64,000 nucleotides of DNA, from contig CAVQVG010000015.1 of assembly GCA_963717125.1 (NCBI GenBank), forward strand, positions 620,001 to 684,000, given 5' to 3'. The notes under the pieces were generated by a model, which was not told where the DNA came from, made no database searches, and saw only the letters and a list, made by a program, of their open reading frames with translations. The translations under genes and the position numbers were made by a program. The stretch's first letter is position 1. Each line of letters starts with the position of its first letter. Source of the stretch: RYN-230 sp963717125. GTDB lineage: Bacteria > Actinomycetota > Actinomycetes > Streptosporangiales > Streptosporangiaceae. Positions 15,631-24,034 of the stretch are shown here, in pieces.

Positions 15631-16566
15631 CTAGCGTTCGGCGGGCTCCATCTCGCGCCGCCACGGCGGCTCCGCGCCAGCCCGGGTGCAGGTCAGTGCC
15701 GCGACCCGCGCCGCAGACGCGGCAGCGGCCGTGAGCAGCTCGGGATCGGCCAGCTGATCGCGGGACAGCCCGCGCTCGCCCCACCAGGCCAGGAAGCCGC
15801 CGCCGAAGGCATCCCCGGCGCCGACCGTGTCCACCACCTCCACCGGTGGCGTCGGCACGGTGAGCTGCTGGCCGTCCGGGGTGAACACCTGAACCGGCGC
15901 CGGGCCGTCGGTGACCAGGACGCAGCGCGCGCCCCAGCCGAGCAGCGTCCGCGCCGCCGCCGGCACATCGCGGCCGGGGACCAGGAAGGCCAGGTCCTCA
16001 GTGCTCGTCTTCAGGATGTCGGTGCGCACCAGCAGCCGGCGGATGCGGTCGAGGTGCGCGCTGGCGTCGGGGATGGCGGACGCCCGCCAGTTGGGGTCGA
16101 GCATCAGCAGCACCGCCGCAGGCAGCTGGCCGGCCAGGTCTTCCACCACCGTAGCCATGGGCTCCACCACGAGCCCGAGCGTGCCGACGTGCAGTGCGAT
16201 CACATCTTTTCGCAACGCCCCCTCCGCCGACTGCCGATCCAGCCGGAACCCGGCCGTCCCGGCCAGGTGAAACCAGTAGCGCGCGACCCCGGTGTCGTCG
16301 AGTGACACGATGGCCAGCGCGGTCGGATCCGGCAACTGTTCCGGCAGCGCCAGCTCGACCTGGTCGTCCGTCAGTTTCCCGGCCAGCAGCGCGCCGAACG
16401 GGTCGGCCGAGAACCGGCCGAGGAACCGAGCCGGCTGGCCGAGCCGGGCGATCGTGCGGGCGGTGTTGAACGGGCCGCCGCCCGCCGCGGCGTGCACGCG
16501 GCCCCCGGGTCCGACGATCAGGTCCATCAGGCTCTCCCCAGCCACCAGGATCATCGCCGGACTCAT
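15631..16566 (-). CDS. PfkB-family sugar kinase (fructokinase-like)
   Basis: The ribokinase fold is clear: an N-terminal GESLMDLIVG strand, GGGPFNTARTIARLG (substrate site, first PfkB signature) and DTVGAGDAFGGGFL (second signature with catalytic Asp). The length of 311 aa is normal. It probably phosphorylates fructose or another furanose sugar. Its start overlaps the stop of the MBL hydrolase gene by 4 bp (ATGA), so both are co-translated. Met5 (16554) is an alternative start. Confidence 0.88.
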   Translation of the reverse strand: MSPAMILVAGESLMDLIVGPGGRVHAAAGGGPFNTARTIARLGQPARFLGRFSADPFGALLAGKLTDDQVELALPEQLPDPTALAIVSLDDTGVARYWFHLAGTAGFRLDRQSAEGALRKDVIALHVGTLGLVVEPMATVVEDLAGQLPAAVLLMLDPNWRASAIPDASAHLDRIRRLLVRTDILKTSTEDLAFLVPGRDVPAAARTLLGWGARCVLVTDGPAPVQVFTPDGQQLTVPTPPVEVVDTVGAGDAFGGGFLAWWGERGLSRDQLADPELLTAAAASAARVAALTCTRAGAEPPWRREMEPAER

Positions 16567-17438
16567 CCGACCGGTGTGATGATCAACTGCGGCAGGACGT
16601 AGCGATCCGGTTGGCGATCATGCGCGTCGATCGTGCGCTGTATCTCCTGGAGATGGTCCGTGGTCAGCTCAAGCGGGGTTTCGTCCGGCTGGTACGTCCA
16701 GCCGCCCGGGTAGTCCACTCCCGCCTTTGTCGACATCTCGATATGGCAGCCGAGCACATGGCTCACCGGCCGCTGCTGGCACCAGCCGACCAGCCGGTCG
16801 ATCGAGCGGACGAAGGCCGGCCAGTCGAAGACGTACAGGCGGCCCGGGTAGACCGTGTCGCCGGTGAACAAGATCCGGGTGTACCGGTCGTAGTAAGTGA
16901 CCGCCGCCTCGTGGTGCCCGGGCGTGGCCAGGCAGTCGAGAACGCGACCGCCGAGGTCGAGCTCGGCCACGGACTCCGGCTGCCGGTCGAAGCCGAAGAA
17001 CGGCCAGGCCGCATCGCGGGCCGCGCCGGTCACGACGGTGTTGGGCCGGTCGAGGAACTGCCCGTCGGCCGCGACGTGATCCCCGTGTGCGTGGGTGTGC
17101 AGCACCAGCAGCTCGTAGTCGTCCGGATGCGGATGCCCGGCCAGCCAGCTCTCGATGACCCCATCGACGGTGCGGCGCAGCGGGAAGAACTCCGGGTTCG
17201 CGGTGGCGCCCGTATCGAGCAGCACGGCCCTCGACGCTCCGAACAGCAGGAACATGAACGGCGCCTCGTAGTGCACCGCCTTGTTCTGTCGCAGGATGTA
17301 GGTGTGCTCGTCGCACGCGTGCACCTGGATGTCGGGATCGGTGTTGTACTTGGCCGCTTCCGATCCGTGAATCCACGCCACATCCAGATCCGGGACCACG
17401 GCGCCGTCAGGGAAGTCCATCGCTGTCCACTCTGCCAC
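16563..17438 (-). CDS. Metallo-beta-lactamase-fold hydrolase (291 aa)
   Basis: The zinc motif HTHAHGDHVA is intact, with a second-sphere TPGHHEAAVTYYDR (His) and LFTGDTVYPGRLYV (bridging Asp) and a late His in VLGCHIEMS. This is the glyoxalase II/MBL arrangement. The substrate is unknown. It is first in a two-gene operon with the PfkB kinase, which suggests a joint catabolic or detoxification step. Confidence 0.85.
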   Translation of the reverse strand: MAEWTAMDFPDGAVVPDLDVAWIHGSEAAKYNTDPDIQVHACDEHTYILRQNKAVHYEAPFMFLLFGASRAVLLDTGATANPEFFPLRRTVDGVIESWLAGHPHPDDYELLVLHTHAHGDHVAADGQFLDRPNTVVTGAARDAAWPFFGFDRQPESVAELDLGGRVLDCLATPGHHEAAVTYYDRYTRILFTGDTVYPGRLYVFDWPAFVRSIDRLVGWCQQRPVSHVLGCHIEMSTKAGVDYPGGWTYQPDETPLELTTDHLQEIQRTIDAHDRQPDRYVLPQLIITPVG

Positions 17439-17473
17439 CGTTGGTAGACGGGGTCACGGGAAGGACAAGGACC

Positions 17474-18013
17474 ATGAGGAAACTGATCGAGTCGACCCAC
17501 GTCTCCCTCGGCGGGGAGATCGGCTCGCTGGACTGGGCGTTCCCCTACCTGGACGACGAGCACATGCGCTATGCGACCGGGCTGCTGTCCGAGGCCGACG
17601 CGCTGCTGCTCGGCCGCCGGACCTATGAGGGACTGTCGGCCAGCTACCTGGCGATGGCATCCAGCCCGTTCGTGGACCGGATGAACTCCATCCCCAAGTT
17701 CGTAGCGTCCACGACGTTGCTGGAAGCCACCTGGAACGCCACCGTCATCCCGGGGGACGTGGTCAACTTCGTCACCGAGCTCAAACGCCAGCCGGGCGGC
17801 ACCATCGTGAAGTACGGCAACGGGCTACTGGACCGGCCCCTCATGGCGAACAACCTGATAGACGAGTTCCACCTCCTGCTGACACCGGTCGCAGCGGGGT
17901 CAGGCCAGCACCTGTTCGAGGAGATCCCGGGTGCTCCGCAACTGTCGCTGGCAGACGTCCGCCGCTTCGCCAGCGGCGTGCTGGTCCTGGTCTACACGCC
18001 CAGCCACCTGTAG
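17474..18013 (+). CDS. RibD C-terminal/dihydrofolate-reductase-like protein (179 aa)
   Basis: The sequence RKLIESTHVSLGGEIG and the later ADALLLGRRTYEGLS, IPKFVAS and IVKYGNGLLDRPLM follow the short actinobacterial DHFR/RibD-like family that binds NADPH. The ATG at 17474 is preceded by GGAAGGACAAGGACC, so it is preferred to the TTG at 17441. The gene is divergent from the MBL gene with a 35-bp gap. Its physiological substrate is not known. Confidence 0.8.
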   Translation: MRKLIESTHVSLGGEIGSLDWAFPYLDDEHMRYATGLLSEADALLLGRRTYEGLSASYLAMASSPFVDRMNSIPKFVASTTLLEATWNATVIPGDVVNFVTELKRQPGGTIVKYGNGLLDRPLMANNLIDEFHLLLTPVAAGSGQHLFEEIPGAPQLSLADVRRFASGVLVLVYTPSHL

Positions 18014-18086
18014 GGTCTCACGCCGCGTGACATGTTGATCTCGTGGCATGAGAGATACGGGCGGCCAGATCCCCGCTATCGGGCGG

Positions 18087-19314
18087 TCACAGGGACCAGA
18101 GCGCCTCAGTGGGGGATAGGCGGGCGGCGCGGATGGCGGGCAGCAGCCCGGCAAGGGCGCCGATGAACAGGGCGGCGGCTAGGCCCCCGGCCCAGGCCTC
18201 GATTGGGATGACGGTGGACCAGCCCTTGATGTGCGCGTAGACGGCGGTGGAGACCGCGCCGGCGATGACTCCGGCGATGCCGCCAGCGAGTGCGAGCAGG
18301 ATGGCCTCGGACAGGAACTGGATGCGGATCTGGCCTCTGGTGGCGCCCAGGGCACGGCGCAGCCCGATCTCCTGGCGGCGTTCCAGCACCGAGATGATCA
18401 TGATGTTGGCGACGCCGACCGCGCCGACCAGCAGCGCGACCGCGCCCAGGCCGAGGAACAGGGTGTCGAATGCGCCGACCGCGTCGGCCTGGGCGGTTAG
18501 CGCGTCCGACGGCTGGGAGATGTCAACCTCGCTGGGATCTTCTGGGTTGGCCTGGGCGGCGAGCAGGTTGTCGACTCTGGTGATGGTTGCCTGGGTGTTG
18601 ACCGTGCGGACATACAGCTCCGATGGGTGCCCGTCGAAGCCGAGGTATTCCTGCGCGGCGGGGAAGCCGACCAGGACCGTGGTGTCGAGTCTGCTGGGCC
18701 AAGGTGGCGGGGTTGAGGATGCCGACCACGGAGACCCACTGGCCGCCGACCCAGATCCGCATCCCGGGCCAGATCCGGTCGATGCCCAGCAGCTGGGCTG
18801 CCTCGTAGCCGAGTACGGCGACGGGTTCGCGGGCGGTGGCGGCATTCAGGTAGCTGCCCTGGGCAACCGACGTAGCGACGGCGGCGGGCAGGCCAAGGCT
18901 GGCGGCCTCTACGCTCAGCCCGTTGGTGTCGATGGCGGGGATCAGCGGGCTGCGGTAGACATCGGCGCTAACTACACCGGTGTATTGCACAGCGGTGACG
19001 CCACGCAGCTGGCCGACCATGCCGGGTGAGGCGTCGGGCAGCTCGGCGGCCTGGCCAGTCAAGGTCTGCCCGTTGGTGGCGGTTAGCAGGTTGGTCCCCA
19101 GTCTGGCGATCTCGGCCAGCAGCCCGGCCTGGGCGGAGGCGGCCAGGCCGAGCACGGCCACGATCGCGGCGACCCCGATCGCGATGCCCAGCGCGGACAG
19201 CGAGGCGCGCAGCTTGCGGGTGCGCAGCCCGATGCTGGCCAGCCCGGCCAGGTCGCCTGGCCGCAGCCGGGCCGCTGGCGGCGCGGCGGCCTGGCCCGGT
19301 GCGAGGGCGGTCAT
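18087..19314 (-). pseudogene. MacB/FtsX-type ABC transporter permease, frameshifted
   Basis: The N-terminal half (19314 to about 18690) has a transmembrane helix (ASLSALGIAIGVAAIVAVLG) and the periplasmic MacB core (GQWVSVVGILNP). The second half continues in another frame from about 18690 with LDTTVLVGFPAAQEYLGFDG, then three helices (LFLGLGAVALLVGAVGVANI, AILLALAGGIAGVIAGAV, AGGLAAALFIGALAGLL) and ends ARLSPTEALWSL at 18087. A single-base indel near 18690 joins the two. It overlaps the ATPase start by 4 bp. All parts of the permease are conserved, so a sequencing error is quite possible. Confidence 0.85.
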
Positions 19315-20042
19315 GAGGTTCCTTCCCGCACGGCCCGGGGCCGGGTGAGCCCCCCGGCGAGGGCGGGGCTGGTGTCGTTGACGATGTGCCCGTCGAGCAT
19401 CTCGATACGGCGCCGCATCCGGCCGGCGATCGCGTGGTCGTGGGTGATGACGATGATCGTGGTCCCGGCCACGTTGAGCTCTTCCAGCAGCGTCAGGATG
19501 GACGCGCCGGTGGCGGAGTCCAGGTTCCCGGTGGGCTCGTCGGCCAGCACCACCGGCGGGCGGCCGGCGATCGCCCGGGCGATCGCCACCCGCTGCCGTT
19601 CCCCGCCTGACAACTGAGTCGGGCGGGCGTTATCGCGGTGTCCCAGCCCGACCCGGGTCAGCGCGGCGGCGGCGAGCTGGCGGCGCTGGACCCGGGGGAC
19701 GCCGGCGTACAGCAGCCCGTCGGCGACGTTGTCGAGTACTTTCTGGTGTTCGGCGAGGAAGAACTGCTGGAATACGAACCCGATCCGGGAGGCTCGCAGC
19801 CCTGCCAGCTCCCGGTCGCTCATCGCCGCGGCATCCAGCCCGGTCACCCGCACCGTCCCGGCCGTTGGCTTGTCCAGGGTTCCCATCAGGTGCAGCATCG
19901 TGGTCTTGCCGGACCCAGACGGGCCCACGATCCCGGCCAGCTCCCCCGCGGTCACCGCCAGGCTCACCCGGTCCAGTGCCCGCACAGGCGGCGACCCTGG
20001 ATATTCCTTCGTCACCTGCTCCAGCTCCAGGACGGCGCTCAC
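19311..20042 (-). CDS. ABC transporter ATPase, LolD/MacB type (243 aa)
   Basis: The ATPase has Walker A GPSGSGKTT, Q-loop FVFQQFFL, signature LSGGERQRVAIARAIA, Walker B VVLADEPTGNLDS and the H-loop VITHDH. The PTGNLDS extension is typical of the MacB/LolD class that drives mechanotransmission. It sits between the permease and the membrane fusion gene in a 4-bp overlapping operon. Confidence 0.93.
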   Translation of the reverse strand: MSAVLELEQVTKEYPGSPPVRALDRVSLAVTAGELAGIVGPSGSGKTTMLHLMGTLDKPTAGTVRVTGLDAAAMSDRELAGLRASRIGFVFQQFFLAEHQKVLDNVADGLLYAGVPRVQRRQLAAAALTRVGLGHRDNARPTQLSGGERQRVAIARAIAGRPPVVLADEPTGNLDSATGASILTLLEELNVAGTTIIVITHDHAIAGRMRRRIEMLDGHIVNDTSPALAGGLTRPRAVREGTS

Positions 20043-21229
20043 GAGGCTGGCACCACGACCTGCTCGCCGGGGGTCAGGTTCCCGGTCACCTGCATCAGGC
20101 TGGAGGCGTCATCAAAGATCCCGACCGTCACCGGCACCAGCCGCCGCGAGTTACCCGGCCCGGTCACCTCGACCGCGTACCCGCCAGAGGACTGGGCCAG
20201 CAGCGCGCTCACCGGCACCGCCAGCACGTTGCTGACGCTTTGGGCGGTGATCTCCACCGCCACCGGCGCCTGGTCCAGGCTTCCAGCCGCCGACGGGTGC
20301 GTCAGCGCCACCGTCACCGGGACCGTAGCCGAGCTCCCGGACCCGGATGCCACGGTGCCCACCGAGGAGATCTTCCCTGGCGTGCTGGCCCCGTCCGGCA
20401 GCTGGATGCTCACCGCATCCCCCACCGCCACCTCCGACTCATCGGAGGTGTTCAGCGCGATGCTCACCACATGCCGGTCCGTGGTCCCCGACAGCACCGG
20501 TCCTGCCGCCGGACTACCCAGCCTGCCCAGCACGCTGGTGACACGGATCGCCTCCGGCTCGAACACCACCGACCCCGCCGCGAGTGACCCCGTCGGGCTG
20601 GAGATCCCCTCCGCCGACTGCAGCCGCTGCACCCCGTACGCGGTCTCCCATGAGAAGTAATCCCAGCCCAGTGCGCTGATATCCGCACTGTCCGCGTAGC
20701 CGAGGTTCACCAGGTCATGGTTGAGCTGAGTCACGTCCGCCCCGGTCACTCCCTCATCCAGGGGCCGCCAGTCCGGCACCGACCCGTACAGCAGCACCAC
20801 CGGATCGGTCAGATCGGTCGTGTACAGCACCTGCCCCTGCCGGATCACCTGCCCTGCCGACGGCAGCGAGGTCAGCGTCCCGCCGCCCGCCCCGGTCACC
20901 GTGTAAGACCCCGCATATCCCAGCGTCCCGTTCACTGGCGTCTGCACCGACAGGCTCGCCCGCACCACCGGCTTGGTCGCCGGCGCCGCCGCTCCCTGCC
21001 CGCCCCCGGACCGGGCGGGCCGCGAGAAAACTCCGGTCCGCCACGCCGTCAGCACCCCGCCGGCGACCAGCACCGCCACTGCCCCCGGGACCACCCACCG
21101 CAACCGGCCATGCCTGTGTGCCCCCGCGGGGACACGCAGGCTTTCCGGGGCGCCGGCGGCATGCCCGGAGCCGGGAGCATCTGCCGGCCCGCTGGCCTCC
21201 CCGCGGCCCGGCGAAACCATCTCGCTCAC
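20039..21229 (-). CDS. Periplasmic adaptor (membrane fusion) protein of the MacB-type efflux system
   Basis: The protein opens with a basic cytoplasmic end and one transmembrane helix (VVPGAVAVLVAGGVLTAW). The extracytoplasmic part contains a peptidoglycan-binding-like segment (GVTGADVTQLNHDLVNLGYA) and a beta-barrel adaptor region (VGDAVSIQLPDGASTPGKIS), ending VTGNLTPGEQVVVPAS. GTG 21229 has AGGGGGCTGGCC upstream, and starts farther up only add low-complexity residues. It probably links the ABC transporter to export of lipids, peptides or antibiotics; the substrate is unknown. Confidence 0.8.
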   Translation of the reverse strand: MSEMVSPGRGEASGPADAPGSGHAAGAPESLRVPAGAHRHGRLRWVVPGAVAVLVAGGVLTAWRTGVFSRPARSGGGQGAAAPATKPVVRASLSVQTPVNGTLGYAGSYTVTGAGGGTLTSLPSAGQVIRQGQVLYTTDLTDPVVLLYGSVPDWRPLDEGVTGADVTQLNHDLVNLGYADSADISALGWDYFSWETAYGVQRLQSAEGISSPTGSLAAGSVVFEPEAIRVTSVLGRLGSPAAGPVLSGTTDRHVVSIALNTSDESEVAVGDAVSIQLPDGASTPGKISSVGTVASGSGSSATVPVTVALTHPSAAGSLDQAPVAVEITAQSVSNVLAVPVSALLAQSSGGYAVEVTGPGNSRRLVPVTVGIFDDASSLMQVTGNLTPGEQVVVPAS

Positions 21230-21275
21230 GGCCAGCCCCCTGTCCGTGTCGGCCCGCCGCATTCCCGGTCCGCCA

Positions 21276-21950
21276 TCACGACCCCTGCCCGTTCGACGCT
21301 GCCCCCGGGAATACCCCGTTGCTGTCGTGCGCCTGCGACTGGCAGGTACTGAACGCAGACTGGTAGCCGGGCAGGGCGATGTTGATGCTTTTCGGTACGT
21401 CGAACACGTTCTGGCTGGTGGGATCGGGGAAGGCCGGGAAGCCATGAGAGCGCATGCAGGCGGCGAGCTTGTCGCCCGCGGCCAGGTCCTGAGCCGTCAC
21501 CGCGAGCCGCTGAGCCTCGCCCGGCACCAGGTGGATGCACGCCGCTTTCGCGGCCCGGAACGCGGGAGAGCTGGGATCGACACTGTCAGGGCCGACGCCG
21601 GAGAAGCTGAATGCTCCGTTGACGGGATCCGGGAAGTTCTTGATGTCGTGGGCGCGCATGCATTGCGCGAACTTCACGAGCTGGGCCGTAGTAACCGGGG
21701 ATGATCCCGCGTCCGGGGTGCTGCCCGGGCTGGAGCTCGAGCACGCCACGATCGCGAAGGTCATTGCGGTCGCAGCGACGGTGATCGCCACGATCCGTGG
21801 GGCAGGCGGCCGCCCGCGCCACCGGACGGCCCGGAAGCTGCTGGTCGCACCCGGCCCTCGGCCGGGACGGACCGTGAACGCCATCCCGTCCAGCGCCTGC
21901 GTCTCGCCGAACCGCTTATGCAGTCCGTCAATCTCGATAGTCGCGTCCAT
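21276..21950 (-). CDS. Lipoprotein with duplicated CMR..FPDP motif, N-terminally fused to an ABC-ATPase scrap
   Basis: The mature part follows a lipobox-like FAIVAC/SSSS (Cys about residue 70) and has two similar units: KFAQCMRAHDIKNFPDP and KLAACMRSHGFPAFPDP, a duplication typical of actinobacterial lipoproteins encoded beside MacB-type transporters. Upstream residues 1-31 (MDATIEIDGLHKRFG) belong to an ABC ATPase. No standard start with a ribosome site exists close to the signal helix (GTG 21791 gives a very short one), so the real start is unclear. It heads the operon leading to the adaptor, ATPase and permease. Confidence 0.6.
   Translation of the reverse strand: MDATIEIDGLHKRFGETQALDGMAFTVRPGRGPGATSSFRAVRWRGRPPAPRIVAITVAATAMTFAIVACSSSSPGSTPDAGSSPVTTAQLVKFAQCMRAHDIKNFPDPVNGAFSFSGVGPDSVDPSSPAFRAAKAACIHLVPGEAQRLAVTAQDLAAGDKLAACMRSHGFPAFPDPTSQNVFDVPKSINIALPGYQSAFSTCQSQAHDSNGVFPGAASNGQGS
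21860..21950 (-). pseudogene. N-terminal remnant of a DrrA-type ABC ATPase
   Basis: The residues DATIEIDGLHKRFGETQALD, then GMAFTVRPG, match the first 30 aa of drug-exporter ATPases (DrrA class), immediately before the Walker A. After RPG the sequence changes into the lipoprotein leader and the Walker A never appears. This is a scar of deletion or recombination. Confidence 0.65.
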
Positions 21951-22115
21951 GGCCACAAGATGCCGCGGTCCGCGGTCTCGCCGCATCTGCCCGCGGACCC
22001 ATCTGCACGGTGCCGCAGTCCGCCTGCGGGCATACACCCGCAGGCAGACGACCCGGCAGCCCGAGGCGGCTACGATCGCTGCCGTGAGCATGCCCCGGCA
22101 GGCTGGAGGCGCGCC

Positions 22116-23168
22116 ATGATCATATGGGGATTCCCGGTGCTTGGCTGCGCCCTGCTGGCTTCCGCCCTCCTGCTGCGCCGCAGGCCGCTCACGGGGCTGG
22201 CCGTGATGCTTGGCGGATCGGTGGCCAGCCTGGCGCTGCAGCCGAGTGACCTGCAGGTCGTGGTCGTCTGTGCGGTGGGCCTCGAGATCTGCTACCTAGC
22301 AGTGACACGCACCCGCAGGGTCTCGCTGACTGGCGTGGCCTTGGTTGGCGTCAGCCTGATTCCGCTCCTGGAAGTGCGCTCTGCAGGCTCACCTTGGGGC
22401 GGCGGCAACGTGGAGCCGGCCATGGCCCTTGCCACGATTATTGCCTGGCTTATCGGGCACTCAATCCGGCAGGCACAAGCCCAGGCCGAACTGGTCCGCG
22501 CCCAGGCGGCCGCCCAGACCTCGATGGCAGAGCGGCTGCGGATCGCCCGCGAACTGCACGACATCGTGGCGCACAGCATCGGCGTCATCGCAGTTCAGGC
22601 GGGTGCGGGCGGCCGGGTCTTCGACGCCCGTCCCGACGAGGCGCGCGACGCCCTGGCCTCCATCGAGGCCACCAGCAGGGAGACGCTGTCCGGACTGCGC
22701 CGGATGGTGACCGGACTGCGGCGCGCCGACCTGGAACCGAGGCTGGGGCAGGCGCCGCCAGGCCTGGCGCCCGGCCTGGCCGCCATCGAGCGACTGGCCG
22801 CCACGACCCTGGAAGCGGGCGTGAAGGTCGACGTGGACTGGCACGGCAGCCGGGAGCCGCTACCGGCTGACATCGACCTGTCGGCGTTCCGCATCATCCA
22901 GGAGGCGGTCACCAACGTGGTCCGCCACGCCGGCACCGGCCAATGCCAGGTCTGCATCGACCGGCAGGACGGGCAGCTGTCCATCGAGGTCACCGACAGC
23001 GGACGTGGTGGCAGCGGGCATGGTGGCGGGGTGGCCGGGACCGGCTACGGGATCACCGGCATGCGCGAGCGCGCCGTGCTGCTCGGCGGGGACTTCTCGG
23101 CCGGCCCGCGCCCCGGCGGCGGCTTCCGCGTCGCCGCCCGACTGCCGCTCCCCGCTGCTGCCCGATGA
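22116..23168 (+). CDS. Membrane histidine kinase of the NarL/DesK type (350 aa)
   Basis: Four or five hydrophobic helices fill residues 1-115 (IIWGFPVLGCALLASALLL to IIAWLIG). The dimerization and phospho-acceptor helix is RELHDIVAHSIGVIAVQAG (HisKA_3), and the ATPase domain has AFRIIQEAVTNVVRHAGTG (N box) and GTGYGITGMRERA (G box). The ATG at 22116 has GGAGG 10 nt upstream. It is divergent from the lipoprotein/transport operon and overlaps the response regulator gene (ATGA), so it likely senses an envelope or drug signal and controls that operon. Confidence 0.9.
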   Translation: MIIWGFPVLGCALLASALLLRRRPLTGLAVMLGGSVASLALQPSDLQVVVVCAVGLEICYLAVTRTRRVSLTGVALVGVSLIPLLEVRSAGSPWGGGNVEPAMALATIIAWLIGHSIRQAQAQAELVRAQAAAQTSMAERLRIARELHDIVAHSIGVIAVQAGAGGRVFDARPDEARDALASIEATSRETLSGLRRMVTGLRRADLEPRLGQAPPGLAPGLAAIERLAATTLEAGVKVDVDWHGSREPLPADIDLSAFRIIQEAVTNVVRHAGTGQCQVCIDRQDGQLSIEVTDSGRGGSGHGGGVAGTGYGITGMRERAVLLGGDFSAGPRPGGGFRVAARLPLPAAAR

Positions 23169-23821
23169 CCATCCAGGTCATCTTGGCCGACGACCAGCCA
23201 TTGATCCGCGCGGGCCTGCGCATGCTGATCGAGCAGACGCCCGACATCGACGTGGCCGGCGAGGCAGGAACCGGAACCCAGGCGGTACGGCTCGCCAGGG
23301 ATACCAGCCCCGACGTGATCGTGATGGACATCCGCATGCCGGGCATGGACGGCATCGAGGCAACCCAGATGATCACTTCCGGCGACACGTCCACCCGCGT
23401 GCTCATGCTCACCACGTTCGACGACGATGACTACGTCTACGGCGCGCTGCGCGCCGGGGCCAGCGGGTTCCTGGTCAAGGACATGGCACTGGAGGACATC
23501 CTGACCGCGATCCGCGTGGTCGCGGCCGGCGACGCCATCATCGCGCCCGGCGTCACCCGCCGCCTGATCGCGCAGTTCGCCGGCCAGCCCGGCCCTGGCC
23601 GCAAGCCCCGGGAACTGACCGGGATCACCGACCGCGAGCGCGAGGTGCTCAGGCTGGTCGGCCAGGGCATGTCCAACGCCGAGATCGCCACCGCCCTGTA
23701 CATCACCGCGGGCACCGCCAAGACCCACGTGGCCCGGCTACTGACCAAGCTGGACGCCAGGGACCGGGTCCAGCTCGTCATCACCGCCTACGAAACAGGC
23801 CTGGTCTCGGCACCGCACTGA
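23165..23821 (+). CDS. NarL/LuxR-type response regulator (218 aa)
   Basis: A receiver domain with the acidic pocket VILADDQPLIRAG, phospho-acceptor Asp in VIVMDIRMPGMDG, Thr in MLTTFDDDD and Lys in GFLVKDMALEDI is followed by a LuxR-type helix-turn-helix (LTDREREVLRLVGQGMSNAE-like, read as ITDREREVLRLV). ATG 23165 overlaps the kinase stop. The partner kinase is the upstream gene. Confidence 0.92.
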   Translation: MTIQVILADDQPLIRAGLRMLIEQTPDIDVAGEAGTGTQAVRLARDTSPDVIVMDIRMPGMDGIEATQMITSGDTSTRVLMLTTFDDDDYVYGALRAGASGFLVKDMALEDILTAIRVVAAGDAIIAPGVTRRLIAQFAGQPGPGRKPRELTGITDREREVLRLVGQGMSNAEIATALYITAGTAKTHVARLLTKLDARDRVQLVITAYETGLVSAPH

Positions 23822-24034
23822 CCGCACCAGGCGAGCTGCGCTGGCTCGCCGCAATGACGCCGAGAAAGCACTATCCAGCTGGCTGGTTCGATGAAAGGCA
23901 GCGAGGACCTGCTCGCGAGTGCAGTCGGAGTCATGGGTTGTCCGCGTTCGGCGCGTTCGAGTAGGGAGCCGCCGATGTCACGTTCCAGGCGGTTGAGATT
24001 CCGCCACGCGGCGTGAAATCCTACACCACCCGGC

